A DNA stretch of 11,520 nucleotides from Gemmatimonadota bacterium. Lineage in GTDB: Bacteria > Latescibacterota > UBA2968 > UBA8231. Positions 1-6,057 of this stretch are shown one piece after another. The stretch's first letter is position 1; each line of letters starts with the position of its first letter. The stretch covers positions 1 through 11,520 of the forward strand of contig JAPOYQ010000505.1 of NCBI GenBank assembly GCA_026706505.1, read 5' to 3'. Both the position numbers and the translations under genes were made by a program. The notes below the pieces were generated by a model, which was not told where the DNA came from, did no database searches, and saw nothing but the letters and a program-made list of their open reading frames with translations.

Positions 1-408
1 CGGGCGGTCTAGCTGCTGCAATCCCCAGCAGAGCTGCTCAATCGCCTCGTCGAGCTGACCATCGGCAATGGCCGCCTCATAGGGCTGGCCGGCAGAGTTG
101 AAACCAAGGTCAATTTGGGGCAGGCCGTACCCTACGTGCTGGTCCAGATTCGCGAGCAACGCCAGATGCCAGTCGTAGGGCAGATCGTGGAGCTCGTAGT
201 ACACGGCATAGAAAAGCGGGCGCGTGCGTTCTTCGTGGTCGAGCGGCCCATAGCTGAGCGCAGCTCCGTGCAAGATGCGCTCACCGAGCGGCTCTAGGCG
301 ATGGAGGTGATCAGTGCGCGCGGCAAAGTGGCCCAAGGGGTCGGGCCCGAGCGAGGCCGCATAGCAGCCCGCCAGAACGAGGGCGAATAACAACAGTAGA
401 GAGCGCAT
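1..408 (-). CDS. Lipoprotein, N-terminal part; GH26-like glycoside hydrolase (partial, runs off left edge)
   Basis: The reading frame is open from the ATG at 408 to the window edge (136 codons) and has no stop in the window. The first 15 residues are a lipoprotein signal: a short basic start, a leucine-rich core and the lipobox LAGC with Cys15, so the protein should be lipidated and anchored in a membrane. Later residues include a 'LHGAALSYGPL' segment, 'LPQIDLGFNSAGQPYE' and 'DGQLDEAIEQLCWGLQQLDRP'. This order resembles the stretch of GH26/cellulase-like TIM-barrel glycosidases just before the 'PVFLRIGYEFNG' strand, which would lie beyond the edge. The family call is pattern memory, not a search, and the catalytic residues are out of view. 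The ribosome binding site is weak. A perfect 16-bp palindrome lies 27 bp upstream in the putative promoter. The gene may be co-oriented with, but separately controlled from, the gene at 469-1383. Confidence 0.65.
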   Translation of the reverse strand, partial: MRSLLLLFALVLAGCYAASLGPDPLGHFAARTDHLHRLEPLGERILHGAALSYGPLDHEERTRPLFYAVYYELHDLPYDWHLALLANLDQHVGYGLPQIDLGFNSAGQPYEAAIADGQLDEAIEQLCWGLQQLDRP

Positions 409-434
409 GGCAGCAAACCTGTGAAGCGGGGAGT

Positions 435-450
435 GATATTGCACAATATC
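435..450. promoter_or_regulatory. Perfect inverted repeat GATATTG-CA-CAATATC, operator-like, over the putative promoter of the 1-408 gene
   Basis: GATATTGCACAATATC has two perfect 7-bp arms around CA. On the minus strand its GATATT half is placed as a -10 box, 16 bp downstream of TTGAGC (467-472) acting as a -35 box. A dimeric repressor bound here would therefore block transcription of the lipoprotein gene. The core TTGTGCAATA recurs in the next promoter region (1438-1447). A terminator is less likely: the stem is AT-rich, the loop is 2 nt, and no U-run follows in the minus direction. Confidence 0.4.
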
Positions 451-468
451 GGCATTTTTAGTTGACGC

Positions 469-1383
469 TCAAAACCGCTCACCCGCAGCGTGGAGCACGC
501 CGAGCGCATCGCAGGTGACGTGGAGGTTGGGCCGGCTGCGGTTGGGACGGCCCCAATCGACGAGCGAATCGTCGCCCTTGCCGACGCGCCCGACTCGGTA
601 GTGTTTGCGCTCGGCCGGGAACGCGCCATCGGCGAGTTGCTTCGACTTGAGCAGATCGAGCGCCTCGCGGCAGCGCGCATCGGCTAGATGGCCGGCTTCG
701 ACCATGACCTTGAGGGCAAAGAGAAAGTCGCAGTGCTCGTAGCAGGGATAGTGCAACGAGGCACAGTCTGAGCTCAAGGGCTGGCCATCGGGCTTTTGGT
801 GGAGGCGGTGGGCGAGCAAGTGCTCGGCGAGGCGATCAGCGGCCTCGCCAGAGGCTTTGCCGGCGCGGAGGCGGGCGTGCAGGGCGAGGCCGCGCAGGGC
901 GGTGAGCGCTTGGCCGAAGGCCGCGGGACTGCGGCCCAACGCCTTGGGCAAGCTGCCTGCGAGGCGCTGGGCCAAGGCATCTGCGCGGCCATTGTCGAGC
1001 TCGAGGAACAGCAAGTAGTACAGCGCATTGCCCTCGATCGCGCCGCAGACAGGCTCGGGGCGGTTGGGGTCCAAAAGCCACTCACAAACTTGGTCGCGCA
1101 AGCTCCAGAGGCTTTGGTCGCGGGGCGCGGACCCTAGGTCGGCCAGCATGTAGAGCACCCAATGGGCACCGCGCCAGCGGTGAATCGGCGCAAGGGGGAT
1201 GCGGCCTGCAGCATCCAACTCGGCCAACAGAGTGCGGACTAAGACCGACTCGCGGATCTCGGCGCGGAGAATGCGAATCTCGCGCTCGCTAGGCGGGCGG
1301 GCCGAGACATTGAGGCGGATCTTGTAGCGTACAAAAGGCTCGTCCATTGCGGAGAGGACGCGGGCGATGTGGGCAGTGGACAT
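469..1383 (-). CDS. Alpha/alpha-toroid protein, terpene cyclase/prenyltransferase-fold family (function unknown)
   Basis: This is a 304-residue soluble protein without a signal peptide. After an N-terminal 'VRYKIRLNV' segment it has 'WRGAHWVLYMLADLG' (about 69-83). Near the C-terminus it has the helical-repeat pattern 'HYPCYEHCDFLFALKVM' followed by 'LLKSKQLADGAF'. The latter is a QW-like Q-x-x-D-G-x-F element, typical of proteins with the squalene-cyclase/protein-prenyltransferase toroid fold. The DxDD acid motif of squalene-hopene cyclases is not present, so cyclase activity is not supported. His, Cys and Asp in 'HYPCYEHCD' could bind a metal, but that is inference. Homologues remembered from other uncultivated phyla carry vague names. 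The start at 1383 has only a weak ribosome binding site (GAG). A sigma70-like promoter lies just upstream, and the gene is divergent from the dehydrogenase at 1498. Confidence 0.75.
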   Translation of the reverse strand: MSTAHIARVLSAMDEPFVRYKIRLNVSARPPSEREIRILRAEIRESVLVRTLLAELDAAGRIPLAPIHRWRGAHWVLYMLADLGSAPRDQSLWSLRDQVCEWLLDPNRPEPVCGAIEGNALYYLLFLELDNGRADALAQRLAGSLPKALGRSPAAFGQALTALRGLALHARLRAGKASGEAADRLAEHLLAHRLHQKPDGQPLSSDCASLHYPCYEHCDFLFALKVMVEAGHLADARCREALDLLKSKQLADGAFPAERKHYRVGRVGKGDDSLVDWGRPNRSRPNLHVTCDALGVLHAAGERF

Positions 1384-1428
1384 AGGTTCTCGGACTCGGA
1401 AAGATGCGTTGGCGGCGAAAAAAGGGCT

Positions 1429-1457
1429 TGTATATTGTTGTGCAATAGCAATAACAA
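1429..1457 (-). promoter_or_regulatory. Putative sigma70-like promoter for the 469-1383 gene with an operator-like core in the spacer
   Basis: On the minus strand TTGTTA (1452-1457) and TATACA (1429-1434) are separated by exactly 17 bp, with four of six matches to consensus in each box. The spacer contains TATTGCACAA, the same core as the palindrome at 435-450, which suggests one regulator for both leftward genes. Within the divergent gap the plus-strand gene must also initiate, but no clear plus-strand promoter was recognised. Confidence 0.4.
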
Positions 1458-1497
1458 AAGCAATAGTTCGCTTTGCCTACTACAGAACGGAGAGCAG

Positions 1498-2553
1498 ATG
1501 CCTAAAACCAATAGAGGCTGGTCCATGGGCCGCCAGTGCAAACCGGCTGCTGAATACGACATGCGCGTCGCCCGTGGCTTGTTGCAACGAGAAAGCGCCC
1601 GCTGGCCAGCGTATGCAGTTGTCACCACGCCCAGCGCGTACGCGGCCGCCCAAGAATACCTCGTGCGCGAGCCAGAGGGCGTGGTCTTTGCCGAGTGGCT
1701 GGACTCGGCGCATCAGCAGGACCTCAGCGACCAACTGCCAGCCGGGATCGAGTTGGTCATCGGCCTGGGCGGCGGCAAGGCCCTAGACGCTTCCAAGTTC
1801 GTGGCCTTGGACAAGGACGCCGAACTGATCTTGGCGCCGACGATCCTCTCTTCCGGGGCGATCATCCACAGCCACGTGGCGCGGTGGGACGGCTATCAGA
1901 CCGTGGGCGATTTGGACGACTGGCCGTGGGTGGATTGCCAATACGTGCTCGTGGACGTCGATGTGGTCCTCAAGGCACCGGATTACTTGCACACCGCCGG
2001 GCTAGGCGACATCCTCTGCGGTCATGCCGGGTTGGAGGAATGGCAGCGGCGGGCGGCGTTGGGACAAGGAGCGGCGTTCGACCCAGCGCTGGCAGCACAG
2101 CAGATAGCCCATCACGAGTCGATCGCCAGTTCTTTTGCCGCAACGCTCAATGCCAACGGGCGCATGACCGAGGCGAGCGCGGCCAACATCGCGCAGCGGA
2201 TTAAGGAGCGCGATAGCCAGCAGCTAAAGGCCCCTACGGAAAGCGGCGACCATCCATTCTGGATCGCGCTGGAGACAGCCAACCAACGCACTTGGATCCA
2301 CGGCGAACTCGTGGCCTTGGGGGCGATGATCATCACTTGGTGCTGCATGGGGGATACGGCGGGGTTGGCAAAGCGGCTGGACCGCTGTCAGGTGCGCTGG
2401 CGGCCCAGGCAAATGGGGCTAGAGCGCACGACACTGCAAAAAGGACTGGCGTTTGCACCGCGCTACATGGCGGAAAAAGGCGTCAACTCGGTGCTGCGAG
2501 AACCGATTGAAGGAGGGCGATTTGACGCGCTGTGGAGCTTTTTGGAAGAATAG
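1498..2553 (+). CDS. Glycerol-1-phosphate dehydrogenase/glycerol dehydrogenase-like protein (Fe/Zn-dependent alcohol dehydrogenase superfamily)
   Basis: The protein has 351 residues from the ATG at 1498, chosen over an in-frame ATG at 1369 because ACGGAGAG (1487-1494) sits just ahead of it. The nucleotide-binding motif is 'GLGGGKALDASK' (89-100). The 'APDYLHTAGLGDILCG' segment (160-175) matches the AGLGD region of glycerol-1-phosphate dehydrogenases. Likely metal ligands are Asp171, His252 in 'SGDHPFW', and His268 in 'WIHGELVALG'. Family members use NAD(P) to interconvert dihydroxyacetone phosphate and sn-glycerol-1-phosphate, or oxidise glycerol or related polyols. Here the GGGK-LD form is closer to glycerol-dehydrogenase sequences, while the central region looks G1PDH-like, so the substrate is unsettled. 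The protein is cytosolic. It is divergent from the toroid gene, and no other lipid gene is in view. The length is normal for the family. Confidence 0.8.
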   Translation: MPKTNRGWSMGRQCKPAAEYDMRVARGLLQRESARWPAYAVVTTPSAYAAAQEYLVREPEGVVFAEWLDSAHQQDLSDQLPAGIELVIGLGGGKALDASKFVALDKDAELILAPTILSSGAIIHSHVARWDGYQTVGDLDDWPWVDCQYVLVDVDVVLKAPDYLHTAGLGDILCGHAGLEEWQRRAALGQGAAFDPALAAQQIAHHESIASSFAATLNANGRMTEASAANIAQRIKERDSQQLKAPTESGDHPFWIALETANQRTWIHGELVALGAMIITWCCMGDTAGLAKRLDRCQVRWRPRQMGLERTTLQKGLAFAPRYMAEKGVNSVLREPIEGGRFDALWSFLEE

Positions 2554-2556
2554 GGT

Positions 2557-2632
2557 ATCGGGAGCCCACAAGGGACGCCCCTACGGGTATTTACGAAATG
2601 GATTGTAGGGGCCGCTCTTGTGGCGGCCCTTC
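2557..2632. repeat. REP/MITE-like palindromic intergenic element
   Basis: Beginning 12 bp after the dehydrogenase stop, 19-bp arms at 2566-2584 and 2605-2623 pair at 16 of 19 positions around a 20-nt loop. The arms start CCACAAG and end CCCCTAC, with GTAGGGGC on the other side. The right arm also folds on itself: GGGCCGC-TCTTGTG-GCGGCCC (2609-2629). The 'TGTAGGG(G)CCG' edge is shared with the palindrome at 10570. It has no coding potential and may also end transcription of the dehydrogenase. Confidence 0.55.
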
Positions 2633-2668
2633 GCAAATTCCTCACCCCAGCCAGTACAAGATAATTCC

Positions 2669-2707
2669 CAAAAAATGGCCCCTACCGCAGCTTCTGCGGC
2701 AAGGGCC
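2669..2707 (-). terminator. Rho-independent terminator of the DUF5916 gene
   Basis: Read on the minus strand, GGCCC and GGGCC form an outer stem and CCGCAG-AAG-CTGCGG an inner 6-bp stem (2685-2699), with a 3x3 internal loop between them. ATTTTTT follows directly (A-run at 2670-2675 on plus). It lies 24 bp beyond the stop of the gene at 2731-5184, the expected place. Confidence 0.75.
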
Positions 2708-2730
2708 AAATGCAGCGCGTAATCCCCGCC

Positions 2731-5184
2731 CTATATGTTCAGCCAGTAGTTGAGCTTCACCAAAAAGATGTTGGTCCCCTCGTCCACAAAGCTGCGCCGC
2801 AGGTTGTACCCAGGGCGAAACGCGCCCAAGTCGGAGTCGTCGTGGCGGAACTGCGACCAGACGACGAAAAGGGTGCTGCCCGGTTTGTACTCCCAGCGCA
2901 GGACGGCGTTGCTGTGCAGCGAGCGGTTGCGAAAATCAGGGCTTTCCTCCGGGCCGGGATGCGCGACAAACGAGTAGGAGCGCGGCTGGGCCAGTTCCTT
3001 GAAGTTGGCGTACTGACCCGCACTAATAAAAGGCTGGACATAGAGCTCCAAGCTCAAGTCGCGGCTGAAGAGAATGTTGGCCCGCGTCGTCAGATCGAGG
3101 GTTTGGCTGTCTAACTCCCCGTACACGAATTGATCGTCTTCTCCGTCGGCGTTCGCATCGAAGTTTTCGACCCATTGGGCATCGTTAAAACCCCAACTAT
3201 AGCGCGGCCGGAGACTGATCTCGAACCGCGAAGTCGGTCGGATGCGGATGCTGCCGGAGACCTCGCGGCGGGTGCTGCCAGCCGAGTTGCCGTCCCACTC
3301 GTACTCGACCCAGCCGCTGACCATAAAGCGGTCGTCGCTTTCCAGTTCAATCTCAAAGCCATCGCTTGCTGGCCTCGCGATTAGGGGGCCGCCGCGGGTA
3401 TCGAGATCGTCGAAGGACCGCCACATGTGGTAGTAGTCGAAGTGGATCCACCAGTAGTTTTTGAGCTGGTGGTGGGTGTTGAAGTCAAAGCCGTTTTGCA
3501 GGTTGGTGCGGTCGAAGTTCCACGTGCCCCAGCGATTGAAGTTGTAGAAATTGCGGCGAAAGATGGCCCAGTCCTCTTCCTTGCGCAGTTGGATCCAGAG
3601 CCAAGGGTTGTAGAAGTCGCTGCGCCATTGGAAGCCCAAGTCGTCGATCTCGAAATGCCGTGAATAAGCCTCCCACCAAAGCTCGCCGCGCAACCAGCCG
3701 CTGTTCTTGCTCAAGACCGCTATATTGCCCAAACCGCTACGGCGCTGGTCATCCACTGTGGCGCGGCTGCCGGCGAGCTGGCCCCAAAAGGTGTATCCGT
3801 TGTCGCGCCACTTGAGAGTCCAATCCACGCCGCCGGTATAGGCATTCCGCGCACGGTCGCGCTGCACGGCCGTGCCCAAGAGGCCGACGTGCGAGTTGCC
3901 GGCAAATAGATCCTGCTTGACGCGGCCGACGAGAAAGTGGGTGCGCGGCTCGACGAGAAAGTCGCTGCGCTCTTGGTACTCCTCGCCGGACACCTCGCGC
4001 ACCATGGTCGTCTCAACGCGCGCGTACTCTTTGGCAGTAAGCGCCGTCAGCAGGCCAAAAGTGGTCTTGGATGCAGTCTTGCCCGTCAGCTTGGCTGCGC
4101 CCAGAATGGTGGTGGACTCGCTCTCGTTGAGGGCGTCGTAGCCGTCGGGCAGCGAGTGATAGCCGGGCTGGCGGCCAATGCGCCGCGAGTAGAACAGGTC
4201 TATTGGCGTGTCGAACGCCTCGCCGTCCTCCACGAAGAAGGGGCGGCGCTCATCCTGGAAGGTCTCAAAAACCGAGAGGTTGAGCTCGGCCGGGTCGGCC
4301 TCCACTTGGCCGAAATCCGGGTTGATCGTGGCGTTGAGCGAGATATTCGACGACAGCCCGTAGCGCAAGTCCGCGCCAGCACTGCCGAATAATTCGCGCG
4401 CATCCGCCACGGTGGAGCGGCCCACCGAATAGGGCAAAAGCTCCAGCGCGCGCGTAGATTCAATGTCCGCCAAGCCCTCTAGGTGGGCAAAGCGCGAGAC
4501 CGAGCCGCTTTCCTTGCGCGGAACCATGACCCAGAAGGCCTGTTCCTTCTTGCGGCTGATGTAGCGGGCGATGTTGATACCCCAGTCCCCGCCGCTGCTA
4601 AAGCGGAGGTTGTGGAACGGGATGGCAAACTCCACGCTCCATCCCTCTGCGCCGATGGTATGCGCGGATTCCCACACGCCGTTCCAAGTGTCGTTGTCCC
4701 AACCATAATCCTTGATTACAGCGTCGTAGATCGATCCGCCGGCATACACCGCAAAGGCATAGCCCGTCTGGTGGTCGTGATGCGTGTCTAAGCTAACTTG
4801 GATCCAATCGGCTTCGGTCCACTGGTCGCGGCGCACCAAGCGCGAGACGATCTGCTCGGGTGCCGAATCGTAAGCCATGATCCCCACGTAGAGCGCCTCG
4901 TCGTCGTACGCCAACTGTACAGTGGTCTTTTCGCTCGCCGGCTGCCCCTCCTCGGGCTCGCGCTGGACGAAACCCGTAAAAATCGGGGCCTGCTGCCACA
5001 CCGAGTCGTCGAGCACGCCGTCGATCTGCGGGCGGGTGCCCTCTATACGCACGGCGTCGAGCGCGCGGGCGGGCGCTTGGTGAGCGTGCAGACCGCGAGG
5101 GCCGAGGACCGCACAGGCCACCGATGCCAAGCAATACAGCCAGTTGATCAGCCGAGGACATACGTCTGTCTTGCGGTTTTGCAT
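2731..5184 (-). CDS. CBM9-like/DUF5916 outer-membrane beta-barrel protein
   Basis: This is an 817-residue exported protein. Residues 1 to about 35 are a signal peptide (basic start, hydrophobic 'LINWLYCLASVACAVLG', cut near 'LHAHQ'). A carbohydrate-binding family 9-like domain follows, with the characteristic 'IDGVLDDSVW' (54-63) and 'YDDEALYVGIMAYD' (93-106), running to about residue 245 ('GWSVEFAIPF'). From 'NINPDFGQVEADPAELNLS'-type sequence ('NATINPDFGQVEADPAEL') onward it matches the DUF5916 family. 'FFVEDGEAF' is another hallmark. The rest alternates aromatic and polar residues like a beta-barrel and ends '...KLNYWLNI'. DUF5916 proteins are outer-membrane proteins of unknown job, often beside polysaccharide-use genes. 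The ribosome binding site is poor (AGGA about 13 nt off). A strong hairpin without a U-run lies in the leader, and a clear terminator follows. Confidence 0.88.
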   Translation of the reverse strand: MQNRKTDVCPRLINWLYCLASVACAVLGPRGLHAHQAPARALDAVRIEGTRPQIDGVLDDSVWQQAPIFTGFVQREPEEGQPASEKTTVQLAYDDEALYVGIMAYDSAPEQIVSRLVRRDQWTEADWIQVSLDTHHDHQTGYAFAVYAGGSIYDAVIKDYGWDNDTWNGVWESAHTIGAEGWSVEFAIPFHNLRFSSGGDWGINIARYISRKKEQAFWVMVPRKESGSVSRFAHLEGLADIESTRALELLPYSVGRSTVADARELFGSAGADLRYGLSSNISLNATINPDFGQVEADPAELNLSVFETFQDERRPFFVEDGEAFDTPIDLFYSRRIGRQPGYHSLPDGYDALNESESTTILGAAKLTGKTASKTTFGLLTALTAKEYARVETTMVREVSGEEYQERSDFLVEPRTHFLVGRVKQDLFAGNSHVGLLGTAVQRDRARNAYTGGVDWTLKWRDNGYTFWGQLAGSRATVDDQRRSGLGNIAVLSKNSGWLRGELWWEAYSRHFEIDDLGFQWRSDFYNPWLWIQLRKEEDWAIFRRNFYNFNRWGTWNFDRTNLQNGFDFNTHHQLKNYWWIHFDYYHMWRSFDDLDTRGGPLIARPASDGFEIELESDDRFMVSGWVEYEWDGNSAGSTRREVSGSIRIRPTSRFEISLRPRYSWGFNDAQWVENFDANADGEDDQFVYGELDSQTLDLTTRANILFSRDLSLELYVQPFISAGQYANFKELAQPRSYSFVAHPGPEESPDFRNRSLHSNAVLRWEYKPGSTLFVVWSQFRHDDSDLGAFRPGYNLRRSFVDEGTNIFLVKLNYWLNI

Positions 5185-5223
5185 GTTTTTTTCTGTGTCC
5201 TAAAGTCGAGGGGGTTGATATCC

Positions 5224-5253
5224 CTGGGGCAGCGGTCGCCGCCGCTGCCCCAG
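5224..5253. promoter_or_regulatory. Strong 12-bp stem hairpin in the leader of the DUF5916 gene
   Basis: CTGGGGCAGCGG and CCGCTGCCCCAG pair perfectly around the loop TCGCCG. It sits between the stop of the small membrane ORF (5289) and the DUF5916 start (5184). No U-run follows in either direction, so it is not a classic intrinsic terminator. It could stabilise RNA, end the small transcript partially, or control DUF5916 translation. Confidence 0.5.
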
Positions 5254-5288
5254 GCCGTTTCGCAATGCCGCTGCGCGTCAAAGAGCCA

Positions 5289-5381
5289 TTAGCTTAGGAA
5301 GCGCAGGAGCGGTATCATCGCGAATACAAATAGGCTGATGAGTACGTACATCAGTCCTTGATTGATGATCTCGCGTCGCAT
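5289..5381 (-). CDS. Small single-span membrane protein (30 aa; an upstream start would make it 105 aa)
   Basis: The ATG at 5381 is preceded by AAGGAG at a 10-nt distance. The 30 codons start 'MRREIINQG', continue with a hydrophobic stretch (about residues 10-26, 'LMYVLISLFVFAMIPLL') and end 'RFLS'. A charged N-terminus and one span suggest a small inner-membrane peptide. The frame stays open upstream to an ATG at 5606, which would add 75 basic residues; that start has a weaker GGAA site but is nearer the candidate promoter. The gene precedes the DUF5916 gene on the same strand with a 104-bp gap, so they may be co-transcribed. No family was recognised, and the function is unknown. Confidence 0.5.
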   Translation of the reverse strand: MRREIINQGLMYVLISLFVFAMIPLLRFLS

Positions 5382-5606
5382 AGTGTGGTTGCTCCTTGCG
5401 ATGAGGTCCTTGGTTGGCTTGGTGAATGTCGCGCAGACCCGCTGCCGTCCGCCCGGGGTGGGCGGCAACGCCCCGCTGTCTAAGCCGCGCCGCAAAGCGG
5501 CGAAGCGCGGTCGCGCGTCGATGACCCGGCCGGCCCTGGTCACAACGCGCATCTTGGCACCGCCGTGGGCGGTGTTGAAGTGTCGTGTTTTCTCGTTGGT
5601 TTTCAT
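5382..5606 (-). other. Hairpin-dense GC-rich stretch: in-frame extension of the small membrane ORF, or structured leader
   Basis: This stretch holds four stable inverted repeats. They are CACCGCC-GTG-GGCGGTG (5558-5574), an imperfect 38-nt hairpin with GCGCG, TGACC and GGCC arms (5513-5550), GCCGC-AAA-GCGGC flanked by CCGC/GCGG (5485-5510), and CCGCCC-GGGGT-GGGCGG (5449-5465). It is also open in frame with the 30-aa ORF from an ATG at 5606, with many G/C third bases. GC-rich coding DNA makes hairpins by chance, so the two readings cannot be separated here. A plus-strand ORF over the same bases has no ribosome binding site. Confidence 0.35.
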
Positions 5607-5637
5607 TTTTGCGGTTCCGTTTATTACTCTTTTTTAC

Positions 5638-5675
5638 CTGAACAAAAGTTCAGTATAAACCTGATACAATGTCAA
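5638..5675 (-). promoter_or_regulatory. Putative promoter with an overlapping palindrome, upstream of the small membrane ORF
   Basis: On the minus strand there is a consensus TTGACA (5670-5675) and, after 17 bp, TGAACT (5647-5652) as a weak -10. TGAACT falls within the perfect repeat CTGAAC-AAAA-GTTCAG (5638-5653), a likely operator position. The same CTTGACAyTGTwT...AACT layout occurs at 5979-6003. TATACT also follows TTGACA, but after only 12 bp, too close for a normal promoter. Confidence 0.35.
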
Positions 5676-5686
5676 GCATTTTTCAC

Positions 5687-5731
5687 AAAAAAAGAGGCCG
5701 CAGCGCGTTGTTTTTCGCGCCACGGCCTCTT
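5687..5731 (-). terminator. Rho-independent terminator after the 49-aa ORF
   Basis: AAGAGGCCG (5692-5700) pairs with CGGCCTCTT (5723-5731), and inside it GCGCG pairs with CGCGC across a T-rich loop. On the minus strand the stem runs into seven U (A-run 5687-5693). In the plus direction no U-run follows, so it serves leftward transcription only. Confidence 0.8.
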
Positions 5732-5761
5732 GCCACGTGTTAGCTCTCGCAAAGGCGAGCT

Positions 5762-5911
5762 TCAGTCGGGGACACAGCCCCTTCCTCTCGGCGCGAATAG
5801 GGTGTTTTCGAGCTGCACATCGGCAGCTAGATAGGTGCACCCACCATATAGATTTTCCCCGGCATCTATGCGCAGCGTCCCGCGCATGTCGAAGCGATAT
5901 ACACCTATCAT
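5762..5911 (-). CDS. Unrecognised 49-residue protein
   Basis: The ORF starts at the ATG at 5911, seven nt after AGGAG (5919-5923); a second in-frame ATG at 5917 is too close to that site. The product begins 'MIGVYRFDMRGTLRIDAG', continues 'NLYGGCTYLAADVQL' and ends 'GRGCVPD'. It is soluble-looking, beta-prone, with two cysteines, and has neither signal peptide nor membrane span. Support for reality is structural: a good ribosome binding site, a TTGACA-containing region about 90 bp upstream, a small hairpin after the stop and a strong terminator 31 bp further on. This makes a compact one-gene unit. No family was recognised and no function is proposed. Confidence 0.5.
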   Translation of the reverse strand: MIGVYRFDMRGTLRIDAGENLYGGCTYLAADVQLENTLFAPRGRGCVPD

Positions 5912-5978
5912 TTTCATTCTCCTGTGGGCGCTCTTAAAAGCGTCGTGGAGTCTGTCGTTTGCCCTATAAGCTCTAGTT

Positions 5979-6018
5979 ACGAGGGGGCGTAAAACAGTGT
6001 CAAGGGGATGCGAAAAAA
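5979..6018 (-). promoter_or_regulatory. Putative promoter of the 49-aa ORF with A/T tract upstream
   Basis: On the minus strand AAAAATTTTTT (about 6008-6018), resembling an UP element, is followed closely by CCTTGACACTGT with a consensus TTGACA (5998-6003). The -10 is poor: GTAACT lies 17 bp further on. The rest of the gap between 5912 and 6057 shows no gene. Confidence 0.35.
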
Positions 6019-6057
6019 TTTTTAGAAAACGCGAAATGAGGCTACATCAGGCTCGGG

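Noticed and set aside
294..680. Minus-strand ORF spanning the gap between the first two genes
   Set aside because: It is out of frame with both the lipoprotein and toroid genes; its product is a Ser/Arg/Pro-rich shadow translation.
469..1383. Toroid gene as a squalene-hopene cyclase
   Set aside because: It is less than half the usual length and lacks the DxDD motif and most QW repeats.
1369..1497. Upstream start for the G1PDH-like gene that would add 43 residues
   Set aside because: The added residues are unlike the family, and they overlap the toroid-gene promoter. ACGGAGAG directly precedes the ATG at 1498.
5362..5658. Plus-strand ORF of 98 codons antisense to the small membrane ORF
   Set aside because: No ribosome binding site, an opposite-strand promoter and terminator pattern, and the region is GC-rich enough to keep several frames open.
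6008..6057. T-rich tract after the AEC gene as its terminator
   Set aside because: Only a mismatched GAGCCT/AGCCTC stem precedes it, and the A/T tract fits better as an upstream element for the next promoter.
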